Part shown: one piece after another, positions 21,161 through 34,854 of the stretch
How positions within the stretch are numbered: position 1 is the first letter of the stretch
How the letters are laid out: each line of letters starts with the position of its first letter
DNA from: Primulina eburnea
Taxonomy: Eukaryota; Streptophyta; Magnoliopsida; Lamiales; Gesneriaceae
Assembly (NCBI RefSeq): GCF_022965805.1
Contig: NC_133114.1
Coordinates: forward strand, 11,428,261 to 11,492,260
Length of the DNA: 64,000 nucleotides
Direction of reading: 5' to 3'
The notes under the pieces: generated by a model
The model's input: only the letters and a program-made list of their open reading frames with translations
What the model was told of the DNA's origin: nothing
Databases searched by the model: none
Made by a program: the position numbers and the translations under genes

Positions 21161-22152
21161 TGCTCATGACTCCCTGTAGTGCCTCCTTGAACTTCTTTAG
21201 GCGTCCCCTCGTGACTGATCCCTCCGGCAACTGCAAAGGATCCCATGCCTTCCTTGGAGCTTGACCACCCGTGTTCGCATCATCCTCCCATTCTTGAAAA
21301 TGATTTGTCCTCAAATCTTGCTCATCACCTACATCAAACAACGACAAGTCACTAACGTTAAAAGTAAAACTCAAGTTATACTCACCTGGTAAATCGAGTC
21401 TGTAGGCGTTGTCATTAATCCTTTCAAGGACTTGAAATGGTCCATCACCCCTAGGTAATAGCTTTGAACGTCTCTTCTCGGGAAACCTTTCCTTCCTCAA
21501 GTGTAGCCACACCCAATCTCCCTTCTCAAATATCACCTTCTTCTTCCCTTTGTTGGCTTGCTTGGAATATTGCTCATTTCTCTTCTCAATGTTGGCCTTG
21601 ACCTTTTCATGCAAGTTCATAACAAATTCAGCTTTCTTTTTCTCATCCATGTTTAACCTTTCACTCACAGGTAAAGAAATAAAATCCAACGGAGTTAAAG
21701 GATTAAAACCATAGAAAATTCCAAACGGCGAATAATTGGTAGTAGAATGCACGCATCGATTGTAAGCAAACTCAACAAATGGAAACAATTCTCCCAATTC
21801 TTTAAGTTTTTTTAATAATAGCACGCAAAAGTGTCGCTAAAGTTCTATTGACAACTTCAGTTTGTCCATCCATTTGAGGATGACAAGTAGTAGAAAACAA
21901 CAATTTTGTGCCAAGTTTAACATCACGATCCGAAACAATAGTCCTAGGCATGCCATGCAACCTAACGACTTCTCTAAAGAACAAATCCGCAATGTTTGAA
22001 GCATCATCTATTTTGTGACAAGAAATGAAATGTGCCATCTTAGAAAATCTATCAACAACAACAAATATTGAATCCCTCCCCTTCTTAGTCCTAGGCAACC
22101 CCAAAACAAAATTCATGGAGATGTCAACCCAAGGCTCACTAGGGACAAGAAG
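21161..22152 (-). pseudogene. pol: Element F integrase core and CRM C-terminal motif
   Basis: The integrase core (from [11 protein letters not shown]) and C-terminus of a CRM element. The frame breaks near 21802-21824, where a T-run seems one base out of step. About 12 residues are missing after SDRDVK compared with the copies at 18.7 and 61.8 kb. Downstream, NVSDLSLFD and DLRTNHFQE form the CR-type tail linked in CRM elements to centromere targeting. The open frame then runs on into the 3' LTR to 20883. Element E interrupts integrase between its zinc finger and core. Confidence 0.82.
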
Positions 22153-23838
22153 TGTGGGGACCCGGACACTAATCAAGTTCTTAATCATCGTTGGGATTTA
22201 ATTATCTGTTCTGATAAACAAGGTCTAAAATTTTTCTTTTTATATTATATAACTGCTGAAGGTAATGGAATCTAAATACTATACATGTCTATATATAAAA
22301 TACAATTCAGTATTAAAAATACAATAATGTACAACATTCTAATCTAAGGTTCACTACTAAAATTCTAGTAGTAAAATCCAATCTACTGTAAGTCCGGAAT
22401 CACCACGCTAAACTCGTCTTCTCTCATCATCTTCGTGACCCCGATCCTGCCTCCCCTGATGTCATGCACACATACAAACAAGACACCAGCCGCATAACTC
22501 CGGTGAGAATAAATCCCAGTATAAAACATGGTAAGCATGTATATAAACAAACTAATTCATAAAACATGCGATCCTGTATAAACCAATATATTTCATGATC
22601 TATGAAATAAATCAAATAAGCATGTAACTCTAATCAGATAAACATGCATATAAACGATCTAAATCATAAAAACATGCTAGCACAACTGGAAGCAATAACG
22701 ATGGGTCCCATGATCTAGGAGCCACATCCATATAAGCGTGAAGTCCTAATCAAATCATGTCTAGACTTGACTCGATCTATAACTCTAGGGATCCCGGTGT
22801 GAATAAGACGATCTATCACCTACCCTACCACTCGGGGTGATTGTACGTCTTATTCCTAGACTTCGGTCTGATCTGTATCCACATCTACAATAGGAGAGGT
22901 GATATTCTCCTAAGCTGTGATATCACCGAACGTCAAGCAGTCTGGCTGATCTCCAAACTGTCCTATCTTAAATGCATGAATACAATCAGTAAACAAAGCA
23001 TAATCATATAAAACATAAACAAGAATATATTATGTGATTTATTGGGCAACTCAAGTAGTGATCTCAATTGAGTTGTTTCTTTCCCGAATATCACATGAAT
23101 TATACCTTTGTCGTCCCCGTCTGAGGAAGACAAAGTCTCGAAGTCCAGTCTGTCCATATCCGATCTGAAATGACAAAATCAAATACACTGTATCAATGTG
23201 TAGCTCAATTCACAATCTGTTATGATCAATACTCAACTCAGTACATAATCTGATCAATCTGAACAAAACAAAATCTGATCATATCAACAATATCACGATA
23301 TAATCTAAATCATATCTGAATCTGATCACTCTATTCCAGCATATGAATATCTAACAAATACATCTTCCGAGATGCTGAAATACAAAACACAGACATACGA
23401 TATTCTTTCTTCGATCTGACTTCACATATCTACTGAATAATCTAGCCAGACATACAAGAATTCTCATCTATTCATTCTTCAATCAAGAATACTACCATTT
23501 AGTGTGAATTCTCAGTCAATATCTTCTAAAATTCATACCAATTGTATAATCAACTTATTCTTAAATCTGTCTTCGATTATACAATGTCTATAGTAGTAGA
23601 AACACCATATCTGAATCATATATAGTTCTGACAACATCATATTTCCAAAACATCTCAAAACGTAACAAGACTTACGTCTTTGTGTAGCTCTAATCAAGAG
23701 GAGTTCAGAACTAAAGTCGGATTCGAATTCTGATGCACGGATTCTTCGTAAATCAAATTCTAAATTCAAAAAGTGAAATTCTCTCTCCAAGCTCTCGATT
23801 TCCTCTGAAAATCTGAATAAGACACGTTTGGACACATG

Positions 23839-23846
23839 TATATATA
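23839..23846 (-). promoter_or_regulatory. TATA-like run, E 3' LTR
   Basis: TATATATA lies 48 bp downstream (on the - strand) of the nearest ACCGCGGGTGCGGT palindrome. The partner LTR has it at 29780-29787 with the same spacing. Confidence 0.6.
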
Positions 23847-23894
23847 CAACATGCAAGTTAAGCAACGTGTCACATCTTCCTTGCTGCACGCATG

Positions 23895-24123
23895 ACCGCG
23901 GGTGCGGTCATGTACTGCACCGCGGGTGCGCTCGTGCAATATTTATCATTCCATTTCTCGAAAATCAAGACCGCGAGTGCGGTACATTCCAGACCGCGGG
24001 TGCGGTGTCTTGACCGCAGGTGCGGTGTATGCAAGACCGCGGGTGCGGTCTTGCTTCGCCCAAAATCCCTACCCTACTGGACTTACACCGCGGGTGCGGT
24101 GTCTCCCAGACCGCGGGTGCAGT
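23895..24123 (-). repeat. ACCGCGGGTGCGGT palindrome array, E 3' LTR
   Basis: Seven or eight copies of a motif with ACCGC/GCGGT arms, some degenerate, separated by 5-45 bp. Confidence 0.9.
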
Positions 24124-24254
24124 CCTGCATTTTCTAAAAATCCACAGTTTTAATCCTTGTAACATCTCATAATCTTATCTGATTAATTCTACAAGTCTTG
24201 GGGCATTACATTAATCTTGTCTGATTAATTCTACGACAATTCTTGGGCATTACA

Positions 24255-24270
24255 TTTCTCCCCCTCTTAG
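24255..24270 (-). promoter_or_regulatory. Polypurine tract of element E
   Basis: On the - strand CTAAGAGGGGGAGAAA lies directly before the LTR start. Confidence 0.88.
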
Positions 24271-26863
24271 ATCTGAGTTCGTCCTCGAACTCGCAACCAA
24301 TCAATCCCAATCTAATAGAGGAAATGTATAACAGAGTTTACCATCCAAACTCCTTTTAATAACATCATTCGGCAATATCTCCCTTGTATCCATCCTTGAT
24401 TCTAATCAGGAATACAAAGTCAAGAAGTATCCTATCACAATACTTCTCACAATCCTTCTGACTGAATTCATCTCACAATATTGGTTATACAACATCCGTA
24501 TATACCAACCTATAAGTTATAACAAAACAATACTACCTGTAGTTGTTATCATATTTGCTTATCCCAATCCAGGACATATTCAGTCTTTATCTTCAAATAC
24601 CAATCGTCATTATCCGACGTTGGTTTCTTAAATCTATTCATTCTGAACTATCTTGATAGCTACTGTCATAGATTCAATCATATCATGACAATAGTCACAA
24701 CAACTAGTGCTAACGTCCAGTACTAAAGCTCTACCAATATCTTCCAATATCTGAATAATACACTCTGACTACTTGTCAATCTGTGAACAATCTGCCATAG
24801 AAAGCTTATGAAATATTCTATCACAAGTACAACTCCATCAAAATCACAATCCGATATCATCTAATTCCTGCATTCTAGTCAATCTGACCATTTCTTTGAC
24901 ATCGATCTCTGTCATCTGGTTCTGTTTGTACGTAATCTGGTACAAACTGATAGATATAGATTAAGTGATCTGTCAATCATAATCATATCATATCATACTA
25001 TAAAGAAAATGGCGATAATTTTTATTACAAAAGCTATAGAAATGTACTCCCATTTCTATTCAGAAATATACAAATTCTGTAATAATCTTCTGATTTCTAT
25101 ATTTCTGGCTTCTTCTGTTAGCAATTCAGACTTATCAGTACAATTTCTGCCAACATTTCTATACAAATTCTGTGACAACTGATCTAATCTGTCTATATCA
25201 CCACTATCTGTTCGAATATTATACATTCTCAAACATCTGAATGAAAACTGAATCTATAACTGTGCGGTTCTGACGTTATCTGTGAATAACATAAATTAAA
25301 GAAGAAATACCTACCTGGTATTCAGCTCTGACTATCAATATCAAAATCTGTAAACAATTCTGAAACATTTTGATATCATAAAATAATCAGTCCCATCCAA
25401 CAGAAAATCATAGATCTGTTAATTCTGATTGATGTTCTGTTCTGATTAGCAAAATACAATTCTGAACCCTCTGATTCCTGAACTGATGTACACTCAACTG
25501 GTTACAAGAAACTGTACCAACACTGATCCACAATAACAGTAATATTACATCAGATTTAGAATGGAAAGAACCTATACAGATCTAGTGAGTTTAGGAAAAC
25601 TCATAAAATAACAAAATCAAGCAACTGTAAATTCTGGCTATCTGACCAATCCTCATACTGCCCAGATCAACTGCTCTATCTCATCTGCAAATAACATATG
25701 CTCCCAACAATATAAGATATCACAAATACTGATTTAGAACAATAACAATACACAAGCAGATATAAAGCAATAATCGAATAAGATAATCTGTCAAATCAGA
25801 CAATATAAATTTCTGACATTTCTGACATTTTTGAAATTTTTGATCTTTCTGATATCGGTATCTTATCAATAACCGATCACCATCTCAACTGTATCAAAAT
25901 CAATCTGTATACTAACTTCAGATATCGCATATTCTGAATACAATCTGTTTCAAGCAAGTTTCTTATCTGAATAATTTCTGTATACAATCATCACAATTCT
26001 CAAAATATTCAACACAATCTTCAGATATTCGATTCAATCAATCAAAGGCTACAATTATATCAAAATCTCATAGATATAACAAGCATAGAATCATCAGAAC
26101 ATCTCTGACTATACTGACACATGCCAAAGAGAAACACTAAATCATATGTAACTCCTGGTCGATATTCTTCTACTGATCTTTCAATTCATTCTGTATCATT
26201 CTGTACACTCAATATCATTCTGTACTGAATTCGAAACCACAATCATTATCTGACCTGAATTCAATTCTGAAATCTATCTTTCTGATATAAAGCAATTCTA
26301 AAATATTATCTGGCAACATCAGCCACTTCACATTTCATTGGCAAATCTGCCAATGCTAGGCTCGATTTCATTGGATCTACTGAATACATAAGGATGCAAT
26401 CTGCTCATTTCTGTATTAATCGAGTCATAAACAATACAGATATCAAAGGAATTCTAAATCTAGAATCCTTATCGTGGTGTCTCCACAGATCAGTCATCTC
26501 TGGTCTGACTCTTGCCATTTCTGGAAAATTTCTACAATATGTCTGTACTTGTTCAGCATATATATATCAATAATGCGGTCAAATCAGAAAACACAAGTAC
26601 ATCATAATCTATTTCTATTTCATGCTCATCTTACTGCAGTATACAATATATACAGAAATCTCTGATATCAATATTTCCTCAACAAGCAAGGACATCAATA
26701 CTACAATACATACAAACCCAACAGATACAACATATCTCCATGCACTCAGTCAAAGATATTCTTAACAAATGCATTAGTATATATCAATACATATGCAATA
26801 GAATCATAAAGAATAGTACCTGTTGTGAATTCTAGATCTGTGTTTTCAACTGAACTCTGTTCC
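24271..26863 (-). pseudogene. Element E decayed pol-derived region
   Basis: About 2.6 kb with no long frame. The part next to gag (about 26480-26820) aligns with 50364-50645 of element D, including words such as GATATATACTAATGCATT. Both descend from one ancestral decayed region. At this position A and C have protease-RT-RNase H-integrase. Confidence 0.65.
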
Positions 26864-27763
26864 CTACAATCTTCGGGAACGCTTCTGGGGACATACTTTA
26901 GCAAAGTGTCCCGGCTGTCTGCAGATATGACAACTACCAGTCACTCCCTGGCATTGCTCGGTGGAATGCCTCCCTCCGCAACTCCTGCAATACACTTCAG
27001 TATGGCTTGGACCGGAAACGCTAGAGCTAGATGAACCACCTCCCATCTTCTTGAATGGCTTCTTCCGAGCTTTCAGCAAATCTTGCTTTTCACTCGTACT
27101 GCCTCGATCAAATCAAAGAGGGGATTGCTGTGTCTGGGGTTGTTTCACACACAACCTCCCTAGCTGTCTAATCAGACTCGCCTCCGCTCTCTTTGCTCTA
27201 CTCAGGATGTCAGCAAAATGATAAGGTCGCTGCAAATTCATCAATGCAACTACCTCTGAATTCAATCCTCTGATGAACTGATTCACTACAGCTTCATCAT
27301 TCCCAGCTAAATGAGGAACAAAATGCAATAAAGTAGAGAATTTCGCAGAATATTCATCAATATTCAATTGACCTTGTCTCAAATTCTCAAATTCTGCTCT
27401 TTTGTCCTCCCGGTATGAAACTGGGAAAAATCTTTGGTAGAATTCAGCTTTGAAGACTTCCCATGTGATCACAATACCACGTTGTGCTAATACTCCGTTA
27501 ATTGTAATCCACCAACTTCTGGCAACCTCTCGTAACTGGTGGAATACCAGTTTAACTTTCTGTTCATCTGTACAATCAAGGAAATCAAACAATATTTCTA
27601 TGTCATCCAACCAGTTCTGACAGTCTTCAGATGTCTCGATACCACTCAAAATCGGTGGCTGGAATAACTGTAATTCTACCAACTTTATTTCTATCTAAGT
27701 TTTTGATGCATCTATCTGTTCAGACGAAGTACTACCCCTTTTTGGAAATCTCCGATGCGGTAT
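26864..27763 (-). pseudogene. gag: Element E gag, start codon lost and two stops
   Basis: Tekay-type gag core (from FQPPILSGIETSEDCQNWL) with two zinc knuckles, CRSCGGRHSTEQC and CHICRQPGHFAKVC. The codon matching the MPPRR start of A and C is ATA (27763-27761), not ATG. A TAG lies near 27695 and a TGA at 27113-27115, both in frame. The open part between them (27682-27116) covers the whole capsid-like core. This copy would make only a fragment unless another ATG is used. Confidence 0.8.
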
Positions 27764-28076
27764 ATCTGGATATCAAACAAATCAATGTACAATCTGTATA
27801 ATCTGTCTCAGCCCTCCTCTGATCATATACCTCTAATTCAGACTAGGTTTTTATCCAGGCTTAGTAATTACATGCTGCAATCAACTCAGATACAAACAAC
27901 ATGTAATAGGGAAAACAGTAAATCATGCTAGCACCCATAATGTAATTCAACATTATAATAAATCTCATGCTAGCAATCACATGCAAGGAAGAAAATTCAT
28001 TCTACCCCGCTCATTCTCTACTATCTCAGTCTCAAAGATCTATCAATTCTGACTATCTCAATCTAAAGGATCTACG
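27764..28076 (-). other. Leader of element E
   Basis: Untranslated leader between primer site and gag. It includes the GAGCGGGGTAGA motif found in A, C and D. No ORF is seen. Confidence 0.7.
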
Positions 28077-28088
28077 GCTCTGATACCA
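28077..28088 (-). promoter_or_regulatory. Primer binding site of element E
   Basis: On the - strand TGGTATCAGAGC, 5 bp from the LTR end; initiator Met tRNA type. Confidence 0.92.
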
Positions 28089-28093
28089 CCTGT

Positions 28094-30195
28094 TGTGGGG
28101 ACCCGGACACTAATCAAGTTCTTAATCATCGTTGGGATTTAATTATCTGTTCTGATAAACAGGGTCTAAAATTTTTCTTTTTAAATTATATAACTGCGGA
28201 AGGTAATGGAATCTAAATACTATACATGTCTATATATAAAATACAATTCAGTATTAAAAATACAATAATGTACAACATTCTAATCTAAGGTTCACTACTA
28301 AAATTCTAGTAGTAAAATCCAATCTACTGTCAGTCCGGAATCACCACGCTAAACTCGTCTTCTCTCATCATCTTCGTGACCCCGATCCTGCCTCCCCTGA
28401 TGTCATGCACACATACAAACAAGACACCAGCCGCATAACTCCGGTGAGAATAAATCCCAGTATAAAACATGGTAAGCATGTATATAAACAAACTAATTCA
28501 TAAAACATGCGATCCTGTATAAACCAATATATTTCATGATCTATGAAATAAATCAAATAAGCATGTAACTCAAATCAGATAAACATGCATATAAACGATC
28601 TAAATCATAAAAACATGCTAGCACAACCGGAAGCAATAACGATGGGTCACATGATCTAGGAGCCATATCCATATAAGCATGAAGTCCTAATCAAATCATG
28701 TCTAGACTTGACTCGATCTATGACTCTAGGGATCCCGGTGTGAATAAGACGATCTATCACCTATCCTACCACTCGGGGTGACTGTACATCTTATTCCTAG
28801 ACTTCGGTCTGATCTGTATCCACATCTACAATAGGAGAGGTGATCTTCTCCTAAGCTGTGATATCACCGAACGTCTAGCAGTCTGGCTGATCTCCAAACT
28901 GTCTTATCTTAAATGCATGAATACAATCAGTAAACAAAGCATAATCATATAAAACATAAACAAGAATATAGTATGTGATTTATTGGGCAACTCAAGTAGT
29001 GATCTCAATTGAGTTGTTTCTTTCCCGAATATCACATGAATTATACATTTGTCGTCCCCGTCTGAGGAAGACGAAGTCTCGAAGTCTAGTCTGTCCATAT
29101 CCGATCTGAAATGACAAAATCAAATACACTGTATCAATGCGTAGCTCAATTCACAATCTCTTCTGATCAATACTCAACTCAGTATATAATCTGATCAATC
29201 TGAACAAAACACAATCTGATCATATCAACAATATCACGATATAATCTAAATCATATCTGAATCTGATCACTCTATTCCAGCATATGAATATCTAACAAAT
29301 ACATCTTCCGAGATGCTGAAATACAAAACACAGACATACGATATTCTTTCTTCGATCTGACTTCACATATCTACTGAATAATCTAGCCAGACATACAAGA
29401 ATTCTCATCTATTCATTCTTCAATCAAGAATACTACCATTTAGTGTGAATTCTCAGTCAATATCTTCTAAAATTCATACCAATTGTATAATCAACTTATT
29501 CTTAAATCTGTCTTCGATTATACAATGTCTATAGTAGTAGAAACACCATATCTGAATCATATATAGTTCTGACAACATCATATTTCCAAAACATCTCAAA
29601 ACGTAACAAGACTTACGTCTTTGTGTAGCTCTAATCAAGAGGAGTTCAGAACTAAAGTCGGATTCGAATTCTGATGCACGGATTCTTTGTAAATCAAATT
29701 CTAAATTCAAAAAGTGAAATTCTCTCTCCAAGCTCTCGATTTCCTCTGAAAATCTGAATAAGACACGTTTGGACACATGTATATATACAACATGCAAGTT
29801 AAGCAACGTGTCACATCTTCCTTGCTGCACGCATGACCGCGGGTGCGGTCATGTACTGCACCGCGGGTGCGCTCGTGCAATATTTATCATTCCATTTCTC
29901 GAAAATCAAGACCGCGAGTGCGGTACATTCCAGACCGCGGGTGCGGTGTCTTGACCGCAGGTGCGGTGTATGCAAGACCGCGGGTGCGGTCTTGCTTCGC
30001 CCAAAATCCCTACCCTACTGGACTTACACCGCGGGTGCGGTGTCTCCCAGACCGCGGGTGCAGTCCTGCATTTTCTAAAAATCCACATTTTTAATCCTTG
30101 TAACATCTCATAATCTTATCTGATTAATTCTACAAGTCTTGGGGCATTACATTAATCTTGTCTGATTAATTCTACGACAATTCTTGGGCATTACA
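28094..30195 (-). repeat. 5' LTR of element E
   Basis: 2102 bp with scattered substitutions against 22153-24254. It carries the same terminal duplication, palindrome array and TATA. Confidence 0.93.
29836..30064 (-). repeat. ACCGCGGGTGCGGT palindrome array, E 5' LTR
   Basis: Same array as 23895-24123. Confidence 0.9.
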
Positions 30196-32174
30196 GGAAG
30201 TGGCGTATACAATCCATGTGGTTGTGTTCTAGACTTAGCTTGCCTACAAGTTATGCACTTATCACAAAATCGTTCAACATCACGTTTCATATAAGGCCAA
30301 TAAAAATGTTCATGCGAAGCACTCAACGTTTTCTTCACACCAAAGTGTCCCATCAAACCACCCCCATGTGCCTCCCTAACAAGTAGTTCACGAATGGATG
30401 ATTTAGGGATGCATAATCTATCTTCTCTAAACAAGAAACCATGATGCAAGTAGAATTTCTCATGTGGACCATGCATACAAGTTTCAAACAAACTCTTAAA
30501 ATCCTTATCTAGCACATACAATTCCTTCACATGCTCAAACCCCAAAATTTTTGACTCCAAGGTAGAGATTAGTACGTACCTTCGTGATAGTGCGTCGGCC
30601 ACTACATTTTCCTTACCTTGCTTGTACTTGATGATGTAGGGGAATGTCTCTATGAAGGCCACCCACTTGGCATGCCGCTTGTTCAACTTCTGTTGAACCT
30701 TAAGGTGCTTTAGAGACTCATGGTCCGTATGGATCACAAACTCCTTAGGTCTCAAGTAGTGTTACCACGTCTCTAGAGTCCTCACAAGTGCTTAGAACTC
30801 CTTATCATATGTTGGGTAATTCAACGCTGCTCCATTAAGTTTCTCACTAACGTATGCCACCGGCCGTCCGCCTTGCATTAAAACCCCACCAATACCTACA
30901 CCTGAAGCATCACATTCAATCTCAAAGTGTTAGAAAAATCAGGTAAAAAAAGTAAAGGTTCATTAATCAATTTTTTCTTAATAAGATTAAAAGAATTCTC
31001 TTGCTCCTCGCCCCAATGGAATGTAACATTTTTCTTGATCACCGCCATCATTGGTGCTGCCAATGTGCTAAAATCATTTACAAACCTCCTATAGAAGCTT
31101 TCAAAACCATGAAAACTTCGAACTTGACCAACAGTAGTAGGCGTTGGCCAATCTCGATTAGCACTTACCTTGTCCTCATCAACTTGTATCCCCTGTGAGC
31201 TTACCACAAAACCAAGAAAGACAAGTTTGTTTGTACAAAAATCACATTTCTTAAAGTTAGCATATAAATTTTCAGCCCTTAATGTGATTAGTACAAATCT
31301 CAAGTGATTAACATGCTCATCCAAGTCCTTGCTATACACTAGAATATCATCAAAGTAACCACAACAAATTTTCCTATGTACGCACGCAAGACATGGTTCA
31401 TTAACCTCATAAAGGTGCTAGGAGTGTTAGTTAAGCCAAAAGGCATGACCATCCACTCATACAACCCATATTTGGTATTAAATGCAGTTTTCCACTCATC
31501 AACTTCCCTCATCCTATTTTGGTTATAACCACTCTTCAAGTAAATTTTGCTAAAGATACAAGCACTATGCAATTCATCTAACATATCATCTAGTCTAGGT
31601 ATGGGATGCCAAGACTTAATGGTAATGTTATTAATTGCCCTACAATCTACACACATACGCCATGAGCCATCCTTCTTAGGAACTGGTAAAACAGGTACAG
31701 TACAAGGAGACATGGACTCACGCACAAAACCCCTATCTAACAACTCACTTACCTTCCGTTCAAGCTCATTTGCCTCCTCTGGATTGCTCCTATAAGCTGG
31801 ATGATTTGGCAATGCACTCCCGGGCACCAAATCAATTTGGTGCTCAATTCCCCTCAATGCCCTTGGGGTAGCTCCTCCGGAAATATATCATCAAATTCCT
31901 GCAAAAGTGAAACAACATTGCTCGGAAGGGACCCGGCTATATCACTTGTGTTAAAGAGGATCTCTTTATAAAGATTCAACACAAGTGGCTCATGTGTGTG
32001 CATCAAGTGTTTCAACTCACCCTTTTGGGCCATATATGATTTCTTTTTGGCCTCTTTCCTCTCATTTTCTTTTCTCTCGATTTCTTTCCTCTCATTTTTC
32101 TTTTGTATGGCTATCTCACTCTTTTGATCACTCTTTTTTTCAGCCATTTCGTTTTTATTTTCTAAGGCCATCTC
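30196..32174 (-). pseudogene. pol: Element F RT, RNase H and integrase zinc finger
   Basis: CRM-type pol. A charged linker with KNERKE-like repeats (32171-31990) is followed by RT (about 31860-31340), RNase H (about 30960-30560) and the integrase HHCC region (about 30440-30230). It is frameshifted near 31345 (one base lost before the YFDD site) and near 30910, with a TAA in RNase H near 30763. The sequence stops at the E insertion (30195/30196) and resumes at 22152. Confidence 0.85.
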
Positions 32175-34818
32175 TGTAACGTACCGTACTTTTTACTACT
32201 TAAAATTTGCGGAAGAATTAAAAATTTTCTTAAATATAAACATCCATACGGTCGTCACTCAACATACATAACAATAAATCTCAAAATCATCCGTCAACAA
32301 TAAAATTTTGCTAAAAGAAACTGTCTCAAAATATTTCGCATCCAGATATTTAAAAAATTCAGAGTATTTTGAAAATATGCATAAAATGTAAACATTGCGG
32401 TCCTCGGGTCTAGCCTGCCACTCAGTCCAAGCCTGCCCCTTGGTCACCACCTCCTGTCTCCTCAACATAGTCACCTACATCGATCAAGTCTAGTGAGTCT
32501 AAAGACTCAACACGTATAAACTGGAATAACGAGTACTACATAATAAAATCGCATGCAAATAACTAATACATAACTTGAAAATAGAACTTGCATAATAACT
32601 TGAACATACGTACATACGTAACCAGACGTGCCATCAACATAAACTTTCATAAAAATACTGCATACTTGAACATACATAGCTTCATCATTTTGCGTAGAGG
32701 CATGTTTCAATGCAAGTGACCTGTAATATAATAAATGCCTGATCAGACAAACCACAGTACTGGGCTGACAGGGACGTATCCACTGCCACATACATGAGAT
32801 CCCCGTTCATAATTTAACGGGCTGGTTGGTCTCCTTTCATAATTTAACGCTTTCCAACCTCGATCTAACCCGTTCATAATTTAACGGGCGGATTGGTCCC
32901 CGTTCATAATTTAACGCTTTCCAATCCTAAACATAATTTGGTCACAAGACATTTAGCATAACTCAAAACTTAAAATATTTTCTTGCACGTCAACATACTT
33001 ACTTGGTGTTGAGGGCTTCGTTGGACTTCGATTGGGACCGTCTCTGCACATACTATTATGAATTCACTTACTTAAGTTGCATAACTTAGACGTAGATAAT
33101 CATGCTTACTTACGAGTTCGTTCAATTCCTTAGGACATTCTAAAATTCCCATGACTCGACCTTGTGCATCCTTGCACTAAACCATGACGTCGAACCTCAA
33201 AGCATACTAAATTATTTTTCCCAAAAACGAAGGACACGGACCCCGTGCCTGGGTCCGTGTATGGGTCCGTCTAGACTCTGTAAAAAGACATCGAAAAGGA
33301 GGAGGGGCACGGACCCCGTGCCTAGGTCCGTGTGAGGGTCCGTGTAGCCTCGGGAATTTGGCACCGCGAAAGAAACAAAGGCACGTACCCTGTGCCTTGG
33401 TCCGTGAGGGGGTCCGTGTACCTACTGGAAATGCAAACTCACGAAATTTCCATACACGCGATACTTATCCCTCTAGACTCGATTGTCCGGACCATAAACC
33501 GACACCCCGAGACCCACCTTAGCATGCCATAACATCAACCAAATTCGTACAAACACCCAAAGCAATGACTTTCACCCTTCAAAACATACAATTCAAAGCA
33601 TATCAATTGACACCAATTCGTTTCCTACGACTTCTAACGCATTTGAGTGCCTATCGACACTATACGACGTATAAAATAACATCCCAACATCATACTAATC
33701 ATACTTAGACGCGGAAACGATCACCCGTCGATCCCCAACGAAGCCTGCAACAATAAACTTCAAGAACACAAATTTTCGTAAAAGTCGCAGTTTGAGCGGT
33801 CCCACGAAAAACGTCATAACTCACTCAATTTTCATCCAAAAATCTCGAAATTTATATCAAATCAAAGGCATAAAAAATTTATACAATTTTATAGTTGAAA
33901 ATTTTCTCAAAATCCCGACAGAAAAATCGCAGTTTTCAACAGAACAGTAAGTTACGAGATTTCAGATCTAAAAGTATTTCAAAACGCATTCAAACCATTT
34001 TCTGCTCAAATGACGAACATCACACATGAATTTACACGCATAAAAATAACACAATGCATAATATGACAAGATCGATGCAGAAAGAACAGAATATACGTGC
34101 CTTTTGATAATAAACGTTACCGAACCGGCGATATCGAAGCGGAGATGGAAGCGAGGTTGATCCTGAACAATCGTGCAACGATTTATTTGAAGAAACTCGA
34201 CAAAATACTGCTGGAAATAATCAGAGAAAGGGGCGGCTGCTCTTGGGGAAGGAGAACCCTAGGTTTTTCTTGTAAAAATCTGAAAATAAACTTGTAGGTG
34301 TGTGTTGTGTGTTTTAGTGTGTGTAAAAATGTGTAAGTGTGTGTGAGTGTAGAAAACGTGTGTGTGTGTTTTAATTAGGAGAAATTCTAGCTAAATTAAC
34401 TATTTAAAATACTAATTAAAGGTTAACACCTAATAATTTACTCAAAACTTCTCAATTAAAATGATTACACACCAATTTTAAAAGTTTAAACTCTTAAATC
34501 ACTCAATACATAAATAATGCTTTAAAATACTAAAACTCTATAATTTATTTAAAATTCCTCATCCTAAATCTTAAAATAAAATACCACATTCTAAATTTCC
34601 AAAATCGTCACCGGTCTTTTCCTCGATCCCGCCTCGAATAATCGCCTGAAACATGAAACTCGAAAAACATTTTAACGTGCATGACATAAACGTAATTAAT
34701 TCCAAACAATGCATTCAAATAAATCATGTATGGCTTAAAACTCATTTTCAAATTAATTAAATGATTTACTAGTTAAATAAATGCATGGGTTATACGTGTA
34801 ATGAATTTGGGCACTACA
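32175..34818 (-). repeat. 3' LTR of element B
   Basis: 2644 bp; on the - strand from TGTAGTGCCC to GTACGTTACA. It is about 80 bp longer than the other copy, mostly within the palindrome array. A CCCGTTCATAATTTAACGG inverted/tandem block lies at 32812-32925 (57852-57965 in the partner). Confidence 0.93.
33231..33425 (-). repeat. CACGGACCCCGTG palindrome array, B 3' LTR
   Basis: Three units of CACGGACCCCGTG-type palindrome plus GTCCGTG words. The design matches element F, which is in a different clade. Confidence 0.85.
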
Positions 34819-34833
34819 GTTCCTCCCCTACTT
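34819..34833 (-). promoter_or_regulatory. Polypurine tract of element B
   Basis: On the - strand AAGTAGGGGAGGAAC directly precedes the LTR. Confidence 0.85.
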
Positions 34834-34854
34834 ATAAAAATTCCGTCCTCGAAA

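Larger units (their letters stand above)
22153..24254 (-). repeat. 3' LTR of element E
   Basis: 2102 bp. On the - strand it starts TGTAATGCCCAAGAATTG and ends CCGGGTCCCCACA. The first ~43 bp are duplicated in tandem (a second TGTAATGCCC starts at 24211). Confidence 0.93.
22153..30195 (-). mobile_element. Element E: non-autonomous Tekay-like element with gag but decayed pol
   Basis: Two 2102-bp LTRs, primer site (28077-28088), a gag frame and a purine tract are present; the pol region has no coding capacity. The flanks are AGAAG (22148-22152) and GGAAG (30196-30200), a target duplication with one change. The LTRs are very similar, so it moved recently although it encodes no polymerase, which implies enzymes supplied by another element. 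Confidence 0.9.

Noticed and set aside
34097..34297. 66-residue + strand frame found in both B LTRs (also 59058-59258)
   Set aside because: It lies antisense within the LTR, and presence in both copies follows from LTR duplication, not selection.
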